From Chloroflexota bacterium (GTDB taxonomy: Bacteria > Chloroflexota > Anaerolineae > 4572-78 > J111), in the NCBI GenBank assembly GCA_016860845.1, contig BOKF01000047.1, positions 1 to 64,000 of the forward strand: 64,000 bases of DNA, in the 5' to 3' direction. How positions within the stretch are numbered: position 1 is the first letter of the stretch; each line of letters starts with the position of its first letter. A model generated the notes under the pieces. The model made no database searches. It was not told where the DNA came from and was given only the letters and a program-made list of their open reading frames with translations. A program made the translations under genes and the position numbers. Below, one piece after another: positions 51,750-58,964 of the stretch.

Positions 51750-52511
51750 ATGGCATCACAAACGGCCTTATCCAGGCAAGTGAAAACAGAGACGGCAAGT
51801 GGGTTCAATTGGGGATTGGGGTTGACTATCGCCAGCGGCTTGCTGATGCTGGTAGCCCTTTACATGGCCCTGGCCTGGGCTCCTGATGCGCTCAACCTGG
51901 AAGCGCCCGCCGAACGGTATGCTCAACGGATTTTTTACTTCCATGTACCGTCGGCGTGGATAGGTTTTTTGGCCTTTATTGTGGCCGCCGTTGCTGCTGT
52001 CTTGTACCTGACCACCCGTAACCCGAAATGGGATGCATGGAGTTTGGCATCGGTTGAGATTGGTTTGGCTTTTTTCACCATGGTTATGCTCAGCGGTCCC
52101 ATCTGGGCTAAACCAACCTGGAATGTATGGTGGACCTGGGACCCACGACTGACGATTTCAACCATCAGTTGGCTGCTCTATATCGGCTACTTGATGCTGC
52201 GCGGCGCGGTTGACAACCCGGAACGGCAGGCGCGTTTTGCCGCCGTGTACGCCCTGATGGCCGCTATCTCCGTACCGATCAACTGGATGGCCATCCGCTG
52301 GTGGCGGACGATTCATCCTGCCGTGATCGCTCCCGGCAATAATAGTGAGGCTATGGGCAGCTTTGGCATGTCAGATAATATCCTGCTGACTCTCCTCTTC
52401 TGTCTTTTTGCTTTTACCGTTTTTTATATTGCCCTGATGTACCACCGCATTCAACTGGAGAATTTGAAGCGGCGGATTGAGGCGGTCAAGCAGGAGATAA
52501 TGGATCAATAG
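51750..52511 (+). CDS. ccmC: Haem-handling membrane protein CcmC
   Basis: 253 aa, six membrane helices. WWD-type motif WTWDPRLTISTISWLLY with flanking histidines FYFHVPSAWIGF and WWRTIHPAVI. It delivers haem to CcmE at the outer face. Normal size. ccmD follows immediately. Confidence 0.95.
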   Translation: MASQTALSRQVKTETASGFNWGLGLTIASGLLMLVALYMALAWAPDALNLEAPAERYAQRIFYFHVPSAWIGFLAFIVAAVAAVLYLTTRNPKWDAWSLASVEIGLAFFTMVMLSGPIWAKPTWNVWWTWDPRLTISTISWLLYIGYLMLRGAVDNPERQARFAAVYALMAAISVPINWMAIRWWRTIHPAVIAPGNNSEAMGSFGMSDNILLTLLFCLFAFTVFYIALMYHRIQLENLKRRIEAVKQEIMDQ

Positions 52512-52535
52512 TCTATTGCATAGAAGGGATTTTCA

Positions 52536-52688
52536 ATGGGCGATATGATGTATCTGGTGGCCGGTTATGCCGTTTTCTGGATTGTTAGCTTTGTCTTTAT
52601 CTATACCCTGGTCAGCCGCCAGCGCAATTTGCAGAAAAGTCTAGAGATGCTGGAACAGCTCGCTCAGCGGGACGCGGACAAAGAATAA
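52536..52688 (+). CDS. ccmD: Small haem exporter subunit CcmD
   Basis: 50 aa reading MGDMMYLVAGYAVFWIVSFV and then FIYTLVSRQRNLQKSLEMLE. One membrane helix with a basic then charged C-terminal tail is the CcmD layout, and position right after ccmC supports it. It stabilises the CcmABC complex and helps release CcmE. A GAAGGGAT ribosome site lies 8 bases upstream. Confidence 0.85.
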   Translation: MGDMMYLVAGYAVFWIVSFVFIYTLVSRQRNLQKSLEMLEQLAQRDADKE

Positions 52689-52756
52689 ATCCCTGGTAAG
52701 AAATCTGTTACATTTGCGTCGTAAAATAAAGGAAACTCAATAAGAGGGAAGCCCCC

Positions 52757-53491
52757 ATGGGATTTGAAAATATTACGGTTTTTGCGGCATTCATTGCCGG
52801 TTTGCTTTCTTTTATTTCTCCTTGTGTTTTACCATTGATCCCGGTGTATCTGGGGTATTTGAGTGGTTCAACCCTTAGCGGCGATGAAGCGCCTCCCCGC
52901 AGCTATGTTTTTGCCCACGCTCTGATGTTTGTGGCCGGCTTTACTTTTATTTTTGTGGTCGTGTTTGGCGTGCCGGCCGGCTTTTTAGGGGGGGCGTTGG
53001 GCAAAGTGGCCGACTATATGGTCTGGCTCGGCGGCCTGTTGTTGATTATTTTCGGCCTGCATATCATGGGAGTTATCACCATTCCCATTTTTAACGTGCA
53101 GAAGAAGATGGAATATGGCTATGGCCAGGCTCCCAGTTACGCCCGCAGCATGTTCGTCGGCATGACCTTTGCCGCCGGCTGGACGCCCTGCATCGGCCCA
53201 CTTCTGGGGGCAATCCTCACACTGGCAATCCAGGGACAAAATGTTGGGCTGGCTATGGCTTATCTCTTTATCTATTCGATGGGGTTGGCCGTACCGTTTC
53301 TGATCACTGCCTGGATGTTAACGGCGGCAACCAGCCAACTCAAAAAACTCAACCGGCACATGCCCCTGATTGAGCGAGTCAGCGGCGCATTTATCATTCT
53401 TGTGGGCGTTATGCTGTTAACCGGCACCTTCACTTATTTTAATACTATTGCCAACCAGCTTGCGCCGGCCTGGCTGCTCGAAAATATTTAG
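52757..53491 (+). CDS. ccdA: Thiol-disulfide transporter CcdA
   Basis: 244 aa, six membrane helices. The two redox cysteines are C23 (FISPCVLPLIPVYLGYL) and C145 (GWTPCIGPLLGAIL), each in the conserved PC context. It passes electrons from cytoplasmic thioredoxin to the outward-facing CcmG. It ends the cluster; a terminator follows. Confidence 0.95.
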   Translation: MGFENITVFAAFIAGLLSFISPCVLPLIPVYLGYLSGSTLSGDEAPPRSYVFAHALMFVAGFTFIFVVVFGVPAGFLGGALGKVADYMVWLGGLLLIIFGLHIMGVITIPIFNVQKKMEYGYGQAPSYARSMFVGMTFAAGWTPCIGPLLGAILTLAIQGQNVGLAMAYLFIYSMGLAVPFLITAWMLTAATSQLKKLNRHMPLIERVSGAFIILVGVMLLTGTFTYFNTIANQLAPAWLLENI

Positions 53492-53507
53492 ACGAATCAC
53501 CCAAAAT

Positions 53508-53542
53508 AAAGGCCGGAGAGGGTATTGCATCTCCGGCCTTTT
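53508..53542 (+). terminator. Terminator of the ccm cluster
   Basis: AAAGGCCGGAG, a 12-base loop, CTCCGGCCTTT, then T. Confidence 0.85.
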
Positions 53543-53558
53543 GTGTATAATAGTGGGT

Positions 53559-53831
53559 ATGGAAAAAGTAATTTTGTACACCAAGCTGAATTGCCATCTG
53601 TGCCAGGAAGCCTACCTGATGTTGATGGAGATTACCCTCGACATTCCGCTTGAAATTGATATGGTGGACATTACCCACGCCCATAACAGCCATCTTCAAG
53701 ACAAATATGCCTTCCGTATCCCGGTATTGGCCCGGCCCCACAGCAAGATTGAACTTGATTGGCCCTTTACCCCCGCTGACATTAAAGCTTTTTTGGCCGG
53801 TTCGACTCTGCCCGGCCGGGCGGCCTTATGA
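53559..53831 (+). CDS. Glutaredoxin-like protein (DUF836 type)
   Basis: 90 aa thioredoxin fold. EKVILYTKLNCHLCQEA carries the redox pair C12-x-x-C15, and YAFRIPVLARPHSK has the cis-Pro region. ATG at 53559 fits the family start; an earlier in-frame start would overlap ccdA. Its TGA overlaps the start of the next gene. A role in thiol redox near the ccm cluster is plausible but unproven. Confidence 0.85.
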   Translation: MEKVILYTKLNCHLCQEAYLMLMEITLDIPLEIDMVDITHAHNSHLQDKYAFRIPVLARPHSKIELDWPFTPADIKAFLAGSTLPGRAAL

Positions 53832-54586
53832 CCCCGGTGACCTCAAACCGTCGTCCCGTTACCGGTCTGGCCCGCAGTCTGACTCTCTGGGCGAACCGGC
53901 GGATTTTGTGGCTGGCCGAGCACTGGCTGGCCGTCTTTAATACCTTCTTTTTCCTTTACGTGGGCCTGCCCTTTTTAGCCCCCGTTTTACTGGCCAATGG
54001 TTATACCAGCGCCGCCAACACCATTTACGGCTTTTACCGGGCTGCCTGCCACCAATTCCCCTCGCGTTCTTATTTTATCCTGGGAGAGCAGGTTGCCTTT
54101 TGCCACCGGGATGTGGCGATTTATGGAGCTTTTCTTCTGGGTGGCCTGGGCTACAGCCTGGTTCGGTCGAGCTTAAGACCGCCCCAACTGCGCTGGTACG
54201 TTTTCTTCTTGTGGCCGATTGCCCTGGATGCCGGCATGCAGCTTGCCAGCGATTGGCTCAGCCTGGGCATGTCTATGGGCATGTTATGGGCCATCGGCTT
54301 GATTGCGATGGGGATTACCAGCGCCATCTTGCACAGTTTCAAGTATCTCACCTGGCACAGCTTCCTCTATTTTTCGGCTGGCCCGTTGGGACTGATCTAC
54401 TTGAACTATTTTGGCCCCTACCAGAGTGACCTGTTTCGACGCAACCTGACGGGCATTATCTTTGGCCTGGCTACGGTTTGGCTGGCCTACCCTTATTTGG
54501 AAGGGATTTTTCATGACATCCGCCGGCAGGTCAGCGCCAATTTAGCCAAAGCTTCAGGCGTAGACGCCTCGATAAGCGGGTGGTAG
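53828..54586 (+). CDS. DUF2085 membrane protein
   Basis: 252 aa, about six membrane helices. CHQFPSRSYFILGEQVAFCH followed by RDVAIYGAF is the DUF2085 signature with two conserved Cys-His pairs (C-H-Q and C-H-R-D), suggesting metal or redox chemistry. Its function is not known. It is coupled to the glutaredoxin-like gene by ATGA overlap, and its 3' end overlaps the convergent plsC by 33 bases. Confidence 0.85.
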   Translation: MTPVTSNRRPVTGLARSLTLWANRRILWLAEHWLAVFNTFFFLYVGLPFLAPVLLANGYTSAANTIYGFYRAACHQFPSRSYFILGEQVAFCHRDVAIYGAFLLGGLGYSLVRSSLRPPQLRWYVFFLWPIALDAGMQLASDWLSLGMSMGMLWAIGLIAMGITSAILHSFKYLTWHSFLYFSAGPLGLIYLNYFGPYQSDLFRRNLTGIIFGLATVWLAYPYLEGIFHDIRRQVSANLAKASGVDASISGW

Positions 54587-55252
54587 CATCGCCGCGATGC
54601 GCTGCATCAGCACAGTTGTCAATTCCCGCAGCGTGTCGCCATCATAAGCCGCAGAACCGGCCAAAGCTGCCATATCCAGGGGCGGGCCGGCCTGGATTCT
54701 TATTTTGTTTCCCTTCCCCCCCTTAAAACTAAAGTTTTCCGTGCCGCTAATGGCAACAGGGACAATGGGGGCGTGGTAATCGAGCGCCAACTTAACCGCG
54801 CCGACCTTGCCCCGGCGCAGTTGGGCTTTGTCCTTGCTGCGCGTCCCTTCCGGGAACATGCACAGTATTTGTCCCGCTTCTAACACCCGGCCGGCCTGGC
54901 GCAGCGCCCAGGCGTCATTTTCGCCCCGGTGTACCGGAAATGAGCCGCACAGGCGAATAACCCAGGCGAAGATAGGATTCTTATATAACTCGACTTTAGC
55001 CATAAAGTGGGGATGGCGCGGCGCGGACAAGCCCAGGTAGATCACATCCAGATTGCTGATATGATTCGAAGCCAGGATGCACGGCCCGCTGGCCGGAAAG
55101 TTGTCGAATCCTATCCGCTCTACCTCGGCCACGGCATGAAAATAGAGGCCGCCGGCCCGTTTAATGACCCGGCTCAATACCGTCTCATGCGTATACCAGG
55201 TCAGTTTATTCCGCCAGTCGCCGGGGGGAGAAACTTTGGCTGCATCTTCCAT
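54554..55252 (-). CDS. plsC: 1-acyl-sn-glycerol-3-phosphate acyltransferase
   Basis: 232 aa. Catalytic motif NHISNLD (NHxxxxD) and MFPEGTRSK (substrate-binding EGTR) define the family, which adds the second acyl chain to make phosphatidic acid at the membrane. It starts 8 bases after the peroxiredoxin stop, so the two form one leftward operon. It could also be an acyltransferase for another lipid. Confidence 0.93.
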   Translation of the reverse strand: MEDAAKVSPPGDWRNKLTWYTHETVLSRVIKRAGGLYFHAVAEVERIGFDNFPASGPCILASNHISNLDVIYLGLSAPRHPHFMAKVELYKNPIFAWVIRLCGSFPVHRGENDAWALRQAGRVLEAGQILCMFPEGTRSKDKAQLRRGKVGAVKLALDYHAPIVPVAISGTENFSFKGGKGNKIRIQAGPPLDMAALAGSAAYDGDTLRELTTVLMQRIAAMLPPAYRGVYA

Positions 55253-55260
55253 AGATCGAA

Positions 55261-55719
55261 TTATTCCTTCAGGGCCGCCAAAATCTGCTCGCTGTGAGTT
55301 TCGGGATTTACCTTGCGGAAAATCTTTTCAATCACCCCGTTGGGGTCAATCAAAAAAGTGGTTCGCTCAACGCCCCAGAATTTTTTGCCGTACATGGATT
55401 TCTCTACCCACACGCCGTATTTCTCGGCGACTTCGTGAGTCTCATCAGCCAGCAGTGGAAACGGCAAATTCTCTTTGGCCTTAAATTTAGCCTCGTCTTT
55501 AACTGTATCGGGGCTGACGCCAACCACAACCACACCAGCCGCTTGATATTTTGGGAAATCATCACGGATTCCCTGGGCCTGCTTGGTTCAGCCACTCGTC
55601 ATGGCTTTGGGAAAGAAGTAGAGCACCACTCGCTTTCCCCTAAAATCCGACAGTTTGGTCGGCTTGCCCGTATCGTCGGGTAGTCCAAAATCAGGGGCCA
55701 CATCTTTTTCGTTTAGCAT
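55261..55719 (-). CDS. bcp: Selenocysteine-containing peroxiredoxin (BCP/PrxQ type)
   Basis: 152 aa if the in-frame TGA at codon 44 (55590-55588) is read as selenocysteine. The surrounding sequence is MTSG-U-TKQAQGIRDDF, and in BCP/PrxQ the same place is TPGCTTQAC, so U replaces the peroxidatic Cys exactly. The rest is intact: APDFGLPDDTGKPTKLSDF, VVLYFFPK, VGVSPDTVKD, PFPLLADE, and RTTFLIDPNGVIE. There is no cysteine anywhere in the protein, and the usual resolving Cys is Gln. AAGGGAG precedes the ATG. It would reduce hydroperoxides with an external thiol. The alternative is a nonsense mutation or a sequence error. Confidence 0.82.
55553..55573 (-). promoter_or_regulatory. SECIS-like hairpin after the UGA
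   Basis: On the coding strand GGGAA, loop TCCGTGATGAT, TTCCC begins 15 bases after the UGA and includes G residues in the loop. Bacterial SECIS elements sit at about this distance with a small G-bearing loop. The stem is only five pairs, so support is moderate. Confidence 0.5.
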
Positions 55720-55793
55720 TTTTACTCCCTTTGCAAATAGTTTGTCGGAGTGCAAAAGCTTAGCTTTTGCACTCCGAATTAGCTTTCGTTTAC

Positions 55794-57173
55794 TTACCTC
55801 TCCGCCTCCTTGCTGCCTCGCGTCTCCTCTACCGTAAACGCCAGGGTTAGAACAGTCGCCAGGTAGCCCAGGTAATTCGGCTGGAGAAAGCGGGAGAGAT
55901 AGAAAAAGACCAGCAGCAGGACCACGTAGCCATACAACATACTGTTCAGCGTGTTCTGCCGCGCCTGCCGGCGCAGCAAAAACCAGAGCAGCGGCCCGGC
56001 GATGAGCAGTTGGGGCATGATAAAAGGCCAGTACTCAAACCGGTCTGCCACCCAGCCGAAGGCCAGGACCAGGTTGCTCGCGCCCCAGCCCCAAATCTGG
56101 TAGCCGGTTGGCCCTTGCCCCGCCGACCAGCGCCAGACATCGTCAATCATGGCCTCAGGATTCCAGACAAACCAGGGTAGGGTCAGCAGGCCAAAGACGA
56201 TGGGTAAGCTCCATGCGCGCTGCCAGAGTGCGGCCAGGTGAGACTGCCAGGGCATGCCGCCCCGCCGGTCGCGCAGCAGGTAGAGCAGCCAGAAGGGAAC
56301 CAGGAACCAGGCCGTCGGTTTGCTGGCGCAGGCCAGACCCACGGCGGCGGAGCCTAACCACAACCGGCGTGGCTCCGACTTTTCGGGCATGGAATGAACC
56401 AGCCACAGCCCCAGGACCAGCCAAAACAACACAAACGGGTCATTCTCGCCAAAAATTACGCTGACGGCCAGGATAGGGTTGAGTCCCACCAGGGCTAAAG
56501 CGATAAGTTTCTCTCGCGGCGGCTGGACCAGCCGGTGTACCAGCGCCAGGGTCAGGACAAAAAGCAGCAGGTAGACCATACGCTCGTCGAACCAGCCGAG
56601 CAGCGCCCGGCTTAGCAGGTAAAACGGCGCGGAAAAGACAAACGTCCAGGGCAGGTACGGGTAGTGATACAGGGCCGTGCGATACTCGTCGAAGCCCCAC
56701 TCGGCCAGCGGTGTATTGACGTAATCCTCGACGTAGGGGTTGCGGCCGTTGAGAAAATAATCAATCGTGGCCTCGGTCTGGATCACGCCGCCATCGTGAG
56801 CGTAGCTGGCCGGCCCGCTGATGTGGCGCAAATTGATGAGCAGGATGGTTTTGCCAAAAACCAGCAGGCCAATGAGGCCATAAATCAATGCTACTTTCAA
56901 GCGATAAACGGTTTTTGCTCGTTGCCCTTCATCAAAAAGGTCAACGACAAAATAAATCGCCAGCAGACCGAAGGCTGCGACGATCAGCATCGTGCTGACC
57001 GGGTCCGTCTCCGGGTGAGACAGACGCTCTAAACTGGCCGCCGGCCACCAGCCGCCGACCAGCCGCCGGACATCTTCGTGGCGTTGGGGCAAGACCAAAT
57101 CGGCCAGGGTGCCAATGCGGACTCTGGCAATAACCAGGATGAATAAAATGAGAACGTCGAGTGATTTTTTCAA
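55794..57173 (-). CDS. Multi-pass membrane protein, GT-C glycosyltransferase-like
   Basis: 459 aa, 9-11 predicted membrane helices. An extracytoplasmic loop after the early helices has TEATIDYFLNGRNPYVEDYV and FDEYRTALYHYPYLPWTFVF. The D/E-rich first loop and YPP-like segment are features of lipid-linked-sugar (GT-C, DUF2029/GT87-like) transferases. The sugar and acceptor cannot be told. The start is uncertain: TTG at 57173 is used because no ATG fits, with an extended -10 TATAAT 14-20 bases upstream. Confidence 0.7.
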   Translation of the reverse strand: MKKSLDVLILFILVIARVRIGTLADLVLPQRHEDVRRLVGGWWPAASLERLSHPETDPVSTMLIVAAFGLLAIYFVVDLFDEGQRAKTVYRLKVALIYGLIGLLVFGKTILLINLRHISGPASYAHDGGVIQTEATIDYFLNGRNPYVEDYVNTPLAEWGFDEYRTALYHYPYLPWTFVFSAPFYLLSRALLGWFDERMVYLLLFVLTLALVHRLVQPPREKLIALALVGLNPILAVSVIFGENDPFVLFWLVLGLWLVHSMPEKSEPRRLWLGSAAVGLACASKPTAWFLVPFWLLYLLRDRRGGMPWQSHLAALWQRAWSLPIVFGLLTLPWFVWNPEAMIDDVWRWSAGQGPTGYQIWGWGASNLVLAFGWVADRFEYWPFIMPQLLIAGPLLWFLLRRQARQNTLNSMLYGYVVLLLVFFYLSRFLQPNYLGYLATVLTLAFTVEETRGSKEAER

Positions 57174-57193
57174 GGCCGTGCTTGTCAGGCCAG

Positions 57194-57199
57194 ATTATA
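57194..57199 (-). promoter_or_regulatory. Extended -10 element (TGGTATAAT)
   Basis: TATAAT preceded by TATGG on the minus strand, close to the TTG start of the membrane protein, which suggests a very short leader. Confidence 0.45.
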
Positions 57200-57269
57200 C
57201 CATACGTAAAACGTAAAACGCCACTAGGGGCCTTCGGCTCTAAAATGTGAAGCAGGGTCTATATGGCGT

Positions 57270-57328
57270 CTTGCCTGAATCTTGCTGCCTGCTATCTGTC
57301 ACCTGCTACTTGCTACCTGCTCACCTCA
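57270..57328. repeat. CTGCTATCTGTCACCTGCTAC word repeat
   Basis: Variants of CTGCTA/ACCTGCT follow each other up to the mgtE stop codon at 57326-57328. The nearby GGGGCCTTCGGCTCTA (57226-57241) matches 15877-15892. Confidence 0.6.
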
Positions 57329-58675
57329 CAACCCCAGGATGAAACGGGCAATGGTAAAGTAGATAAACAGCCCGGTGGCGTCAACCATCGTACTCATCAC
57401 CGGGCCGGAAACGACGGTAGGATCAATGCCCAGGCGAGCGGCCAGCAGCGGCAGGAGTGAGCCAGCGCCGGTGGCCCAGAGCACAATCCCAAAGATGGAG
57501 GCAGCCACCGTCAGGGACAGGCGATGATCCTTGACCCAGAACATGGCCAGACCATAGGCCACCACCCCCATCCCCAAGCCCAAAATAATCCCAATCCGCA
57601 TCTCATGCAGCCAGACATGCCAGGCGTCATTCCAGTCCACATCGCCAATAGCCATGGCGTGGATGATAGTGGCCGTGGTTTGTGAACCGGCGTTGCCGCC
57701 GGTGCCGATGAGCATAGGAATAAAGATACCTAAGGCCACCATTGCCGCCAGTTCATCCTGGAAAGAGTCCATCACCAGGCCGGTCAGGGTGGCGGTAATA
57801 AAAAGGAGCAGCAGCCAGCCGATCCGTTTACGGGTAATGGCGAAAATACTGGTGTCCAGATAACCCCGATCCAGCGGTTCGGCGCCACCTATTCGTTGAA
57901 TATCTTCCCCGGCTTCGCTTTGAATCACGTCTACCAGATCGTCAATGGTGATAATACCCAACAAGACCTTGTTTTCATCTACCACCGGCAAAGCCAGCAA
58001 ATCGTAGCGCTGCATCAGGTCGGCGCACTCTTCCTGGTCGGTGTCGGGGTAAACGTAGACAACGTCGGTGTCCATAATTTCGGTGATAGGCGTGGCCGGA
58101 TCGGCGACAATGAGCTGGCGCAGGTTAATCACTCCGACCAGTCGTTTAAGCCGGTCGGTGACAAACAGGTAATAAATCGTTTCTTCGTCGGGGCGCCAGG
58201 CGCGGATGGCGTCAATGGCTTGTTGGGCCGTCATCCGCCGCCACAGGGGAATATAGGCCGAGGTCATCAGACCGCCGGCCGTATCATCCTCGTAATCAGC
58301 CAGCGACTTGACTTCAATAGCCTCTTTCAATTTAGCCAGGACGGCCTGGGCCTGTTCCGGCTCCAGGTCGTCGAGCAGGTCGGCGGCCTCATCCGGCTCC
58401 ATCTCGTTGACAATCTCGATCAGCTTGTCCAGCGGCAAATTCTCGGCCAACTCTATCACGTCTTCGTCATAGAGTTCTTCCAATATATCCGCGGCATCTG
58501 CCGGATTTAGCTCTGGCAGCAAAGCCGTCTGTTCGTCTTCGTCTAATTCCCAAAAGAGATCGGCCTGATCGGCCGGGCGGAGTTCCTCGATAATAGATGA
58601 AGCAGTGACCAGGTCATTCGCTTCCAGGGCTGTGCGTATCTGCTCCAGCACATCTTCGAGGATTATTTGGTCCAT
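57326..58675 (-). CDS. mgtE: Magnesium transporter MgtE
   Basis: 449 aa. The N-terminal helical superhelix domain has repeated ELNPADAADILEELYDEDV- and MEPDEAADLLDDLE-type units (1-130). A CBS pair (135-260, LMTSAYIPLWRRMTAQQAID, then IITIDDLVDVIQSEAGED) follows. The membrane domain (280-449) has IGTGGNAGSQTTATIIHAMA, the MgtE pore signature. Cytoplasmic Mg binding at the N and CBS domains closes the pore, so the protein senses its own ion. AGGAGGTG precedes the ATG; CCTCC/GGAGG in the leader (58682-58708) could pair and hide it, weakly supporting translational control. Confidence 0.95.
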   Translation of the reverse strand: MDQIILEDVLEQIRTALEANDLVTASSIIEELRPADQADLFWELDEDEQTALLPELNPADAADILEELYDEDVIELAENLPLDKLIEIVNEMEPDEAADLLDDLEPEQAQAVLAKLKEAIEVKSLADYEDDTAGGLMTSAYIPLWRRMTAQQAIDAIRAWRPDEETIYYLFVTDRLKRLVGVINLRQLIVADPATPITEIMDTDVVYVYPDTDQEECADLMQRYDLLALPVVDENKVLLGIITIDDLVDVIQSEAGEDIQRIGGAEPLDRGYLDTSIFAITRKRIGWLLLLFITATLTGLVMDSFQDELAAMVALGIFIPMLIGTGGNAGSQTTATIIHAMAIGDVDWNDAWHVWLHEMRIGIILGLGMGVVAYGLAMFWVKDHRLSLTVAASIFGIVLWATGAGSLLPLLAARLGIDPTVVSGPVMSTMVDATGLFIYFTIARFILGL

Positions 58676-58880
58676 GGAACACCTCCTATATCGTCAACTA
58701 CCCGGAGGCATTCGCTCATGGCCTGCCAGCCGGGGTTATTTGATTGGTTGAGTCAGCAGTATGGGGAGAAGGGACAGGTGTCCCTGACTACTGGCTGTTG
58801 AACTCTCGTCCACAATTAAACCTTTGCTGTAAATTGCGCTTTCAAAGTTAATCAGTGGGGATTGTAAAAGAGAGTGTCCA

Positions 58881-58918
58881 CTTTGTCAAAGCACATTCCG
58901 GCCATGCTTTTGACAAAG
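58881..58918. repeat. Inverted repeat CTTTGTCAAA-GCA
   Basis: CTTTGTCAAAGCA and TGCTTTTGACAAAG with one bulge, about 45 bases upstream of the GAF/SpoIIE gene. It could be an operator or palindromic repeat; the rest of the 289-base mgtE upstream region shows no gene. Confidence 0.55.
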
Positions 58919-58964
58919 CACCCATTTGCTTTTACCATAAGCCTTAATACGTATAGGACAGATC

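Noticed and set aside
55261..55533. Reading the peroxiredoxin as a 90-residue truncated gene or pseudogene
   Set aside because: Conserved sequence and a good ribosome site continue upstream in the same frame to 55719, and the only interruption is a UGA at the catalytic Cys site. A selenocysteine reading explains this better than decay, which would not target that codon.
58676..58964. Mg-sensing M-box upstream of mgtE
   Set aside because: No recognisable M-box core. Only a weak hairpin that could hide the ribosome site is present.
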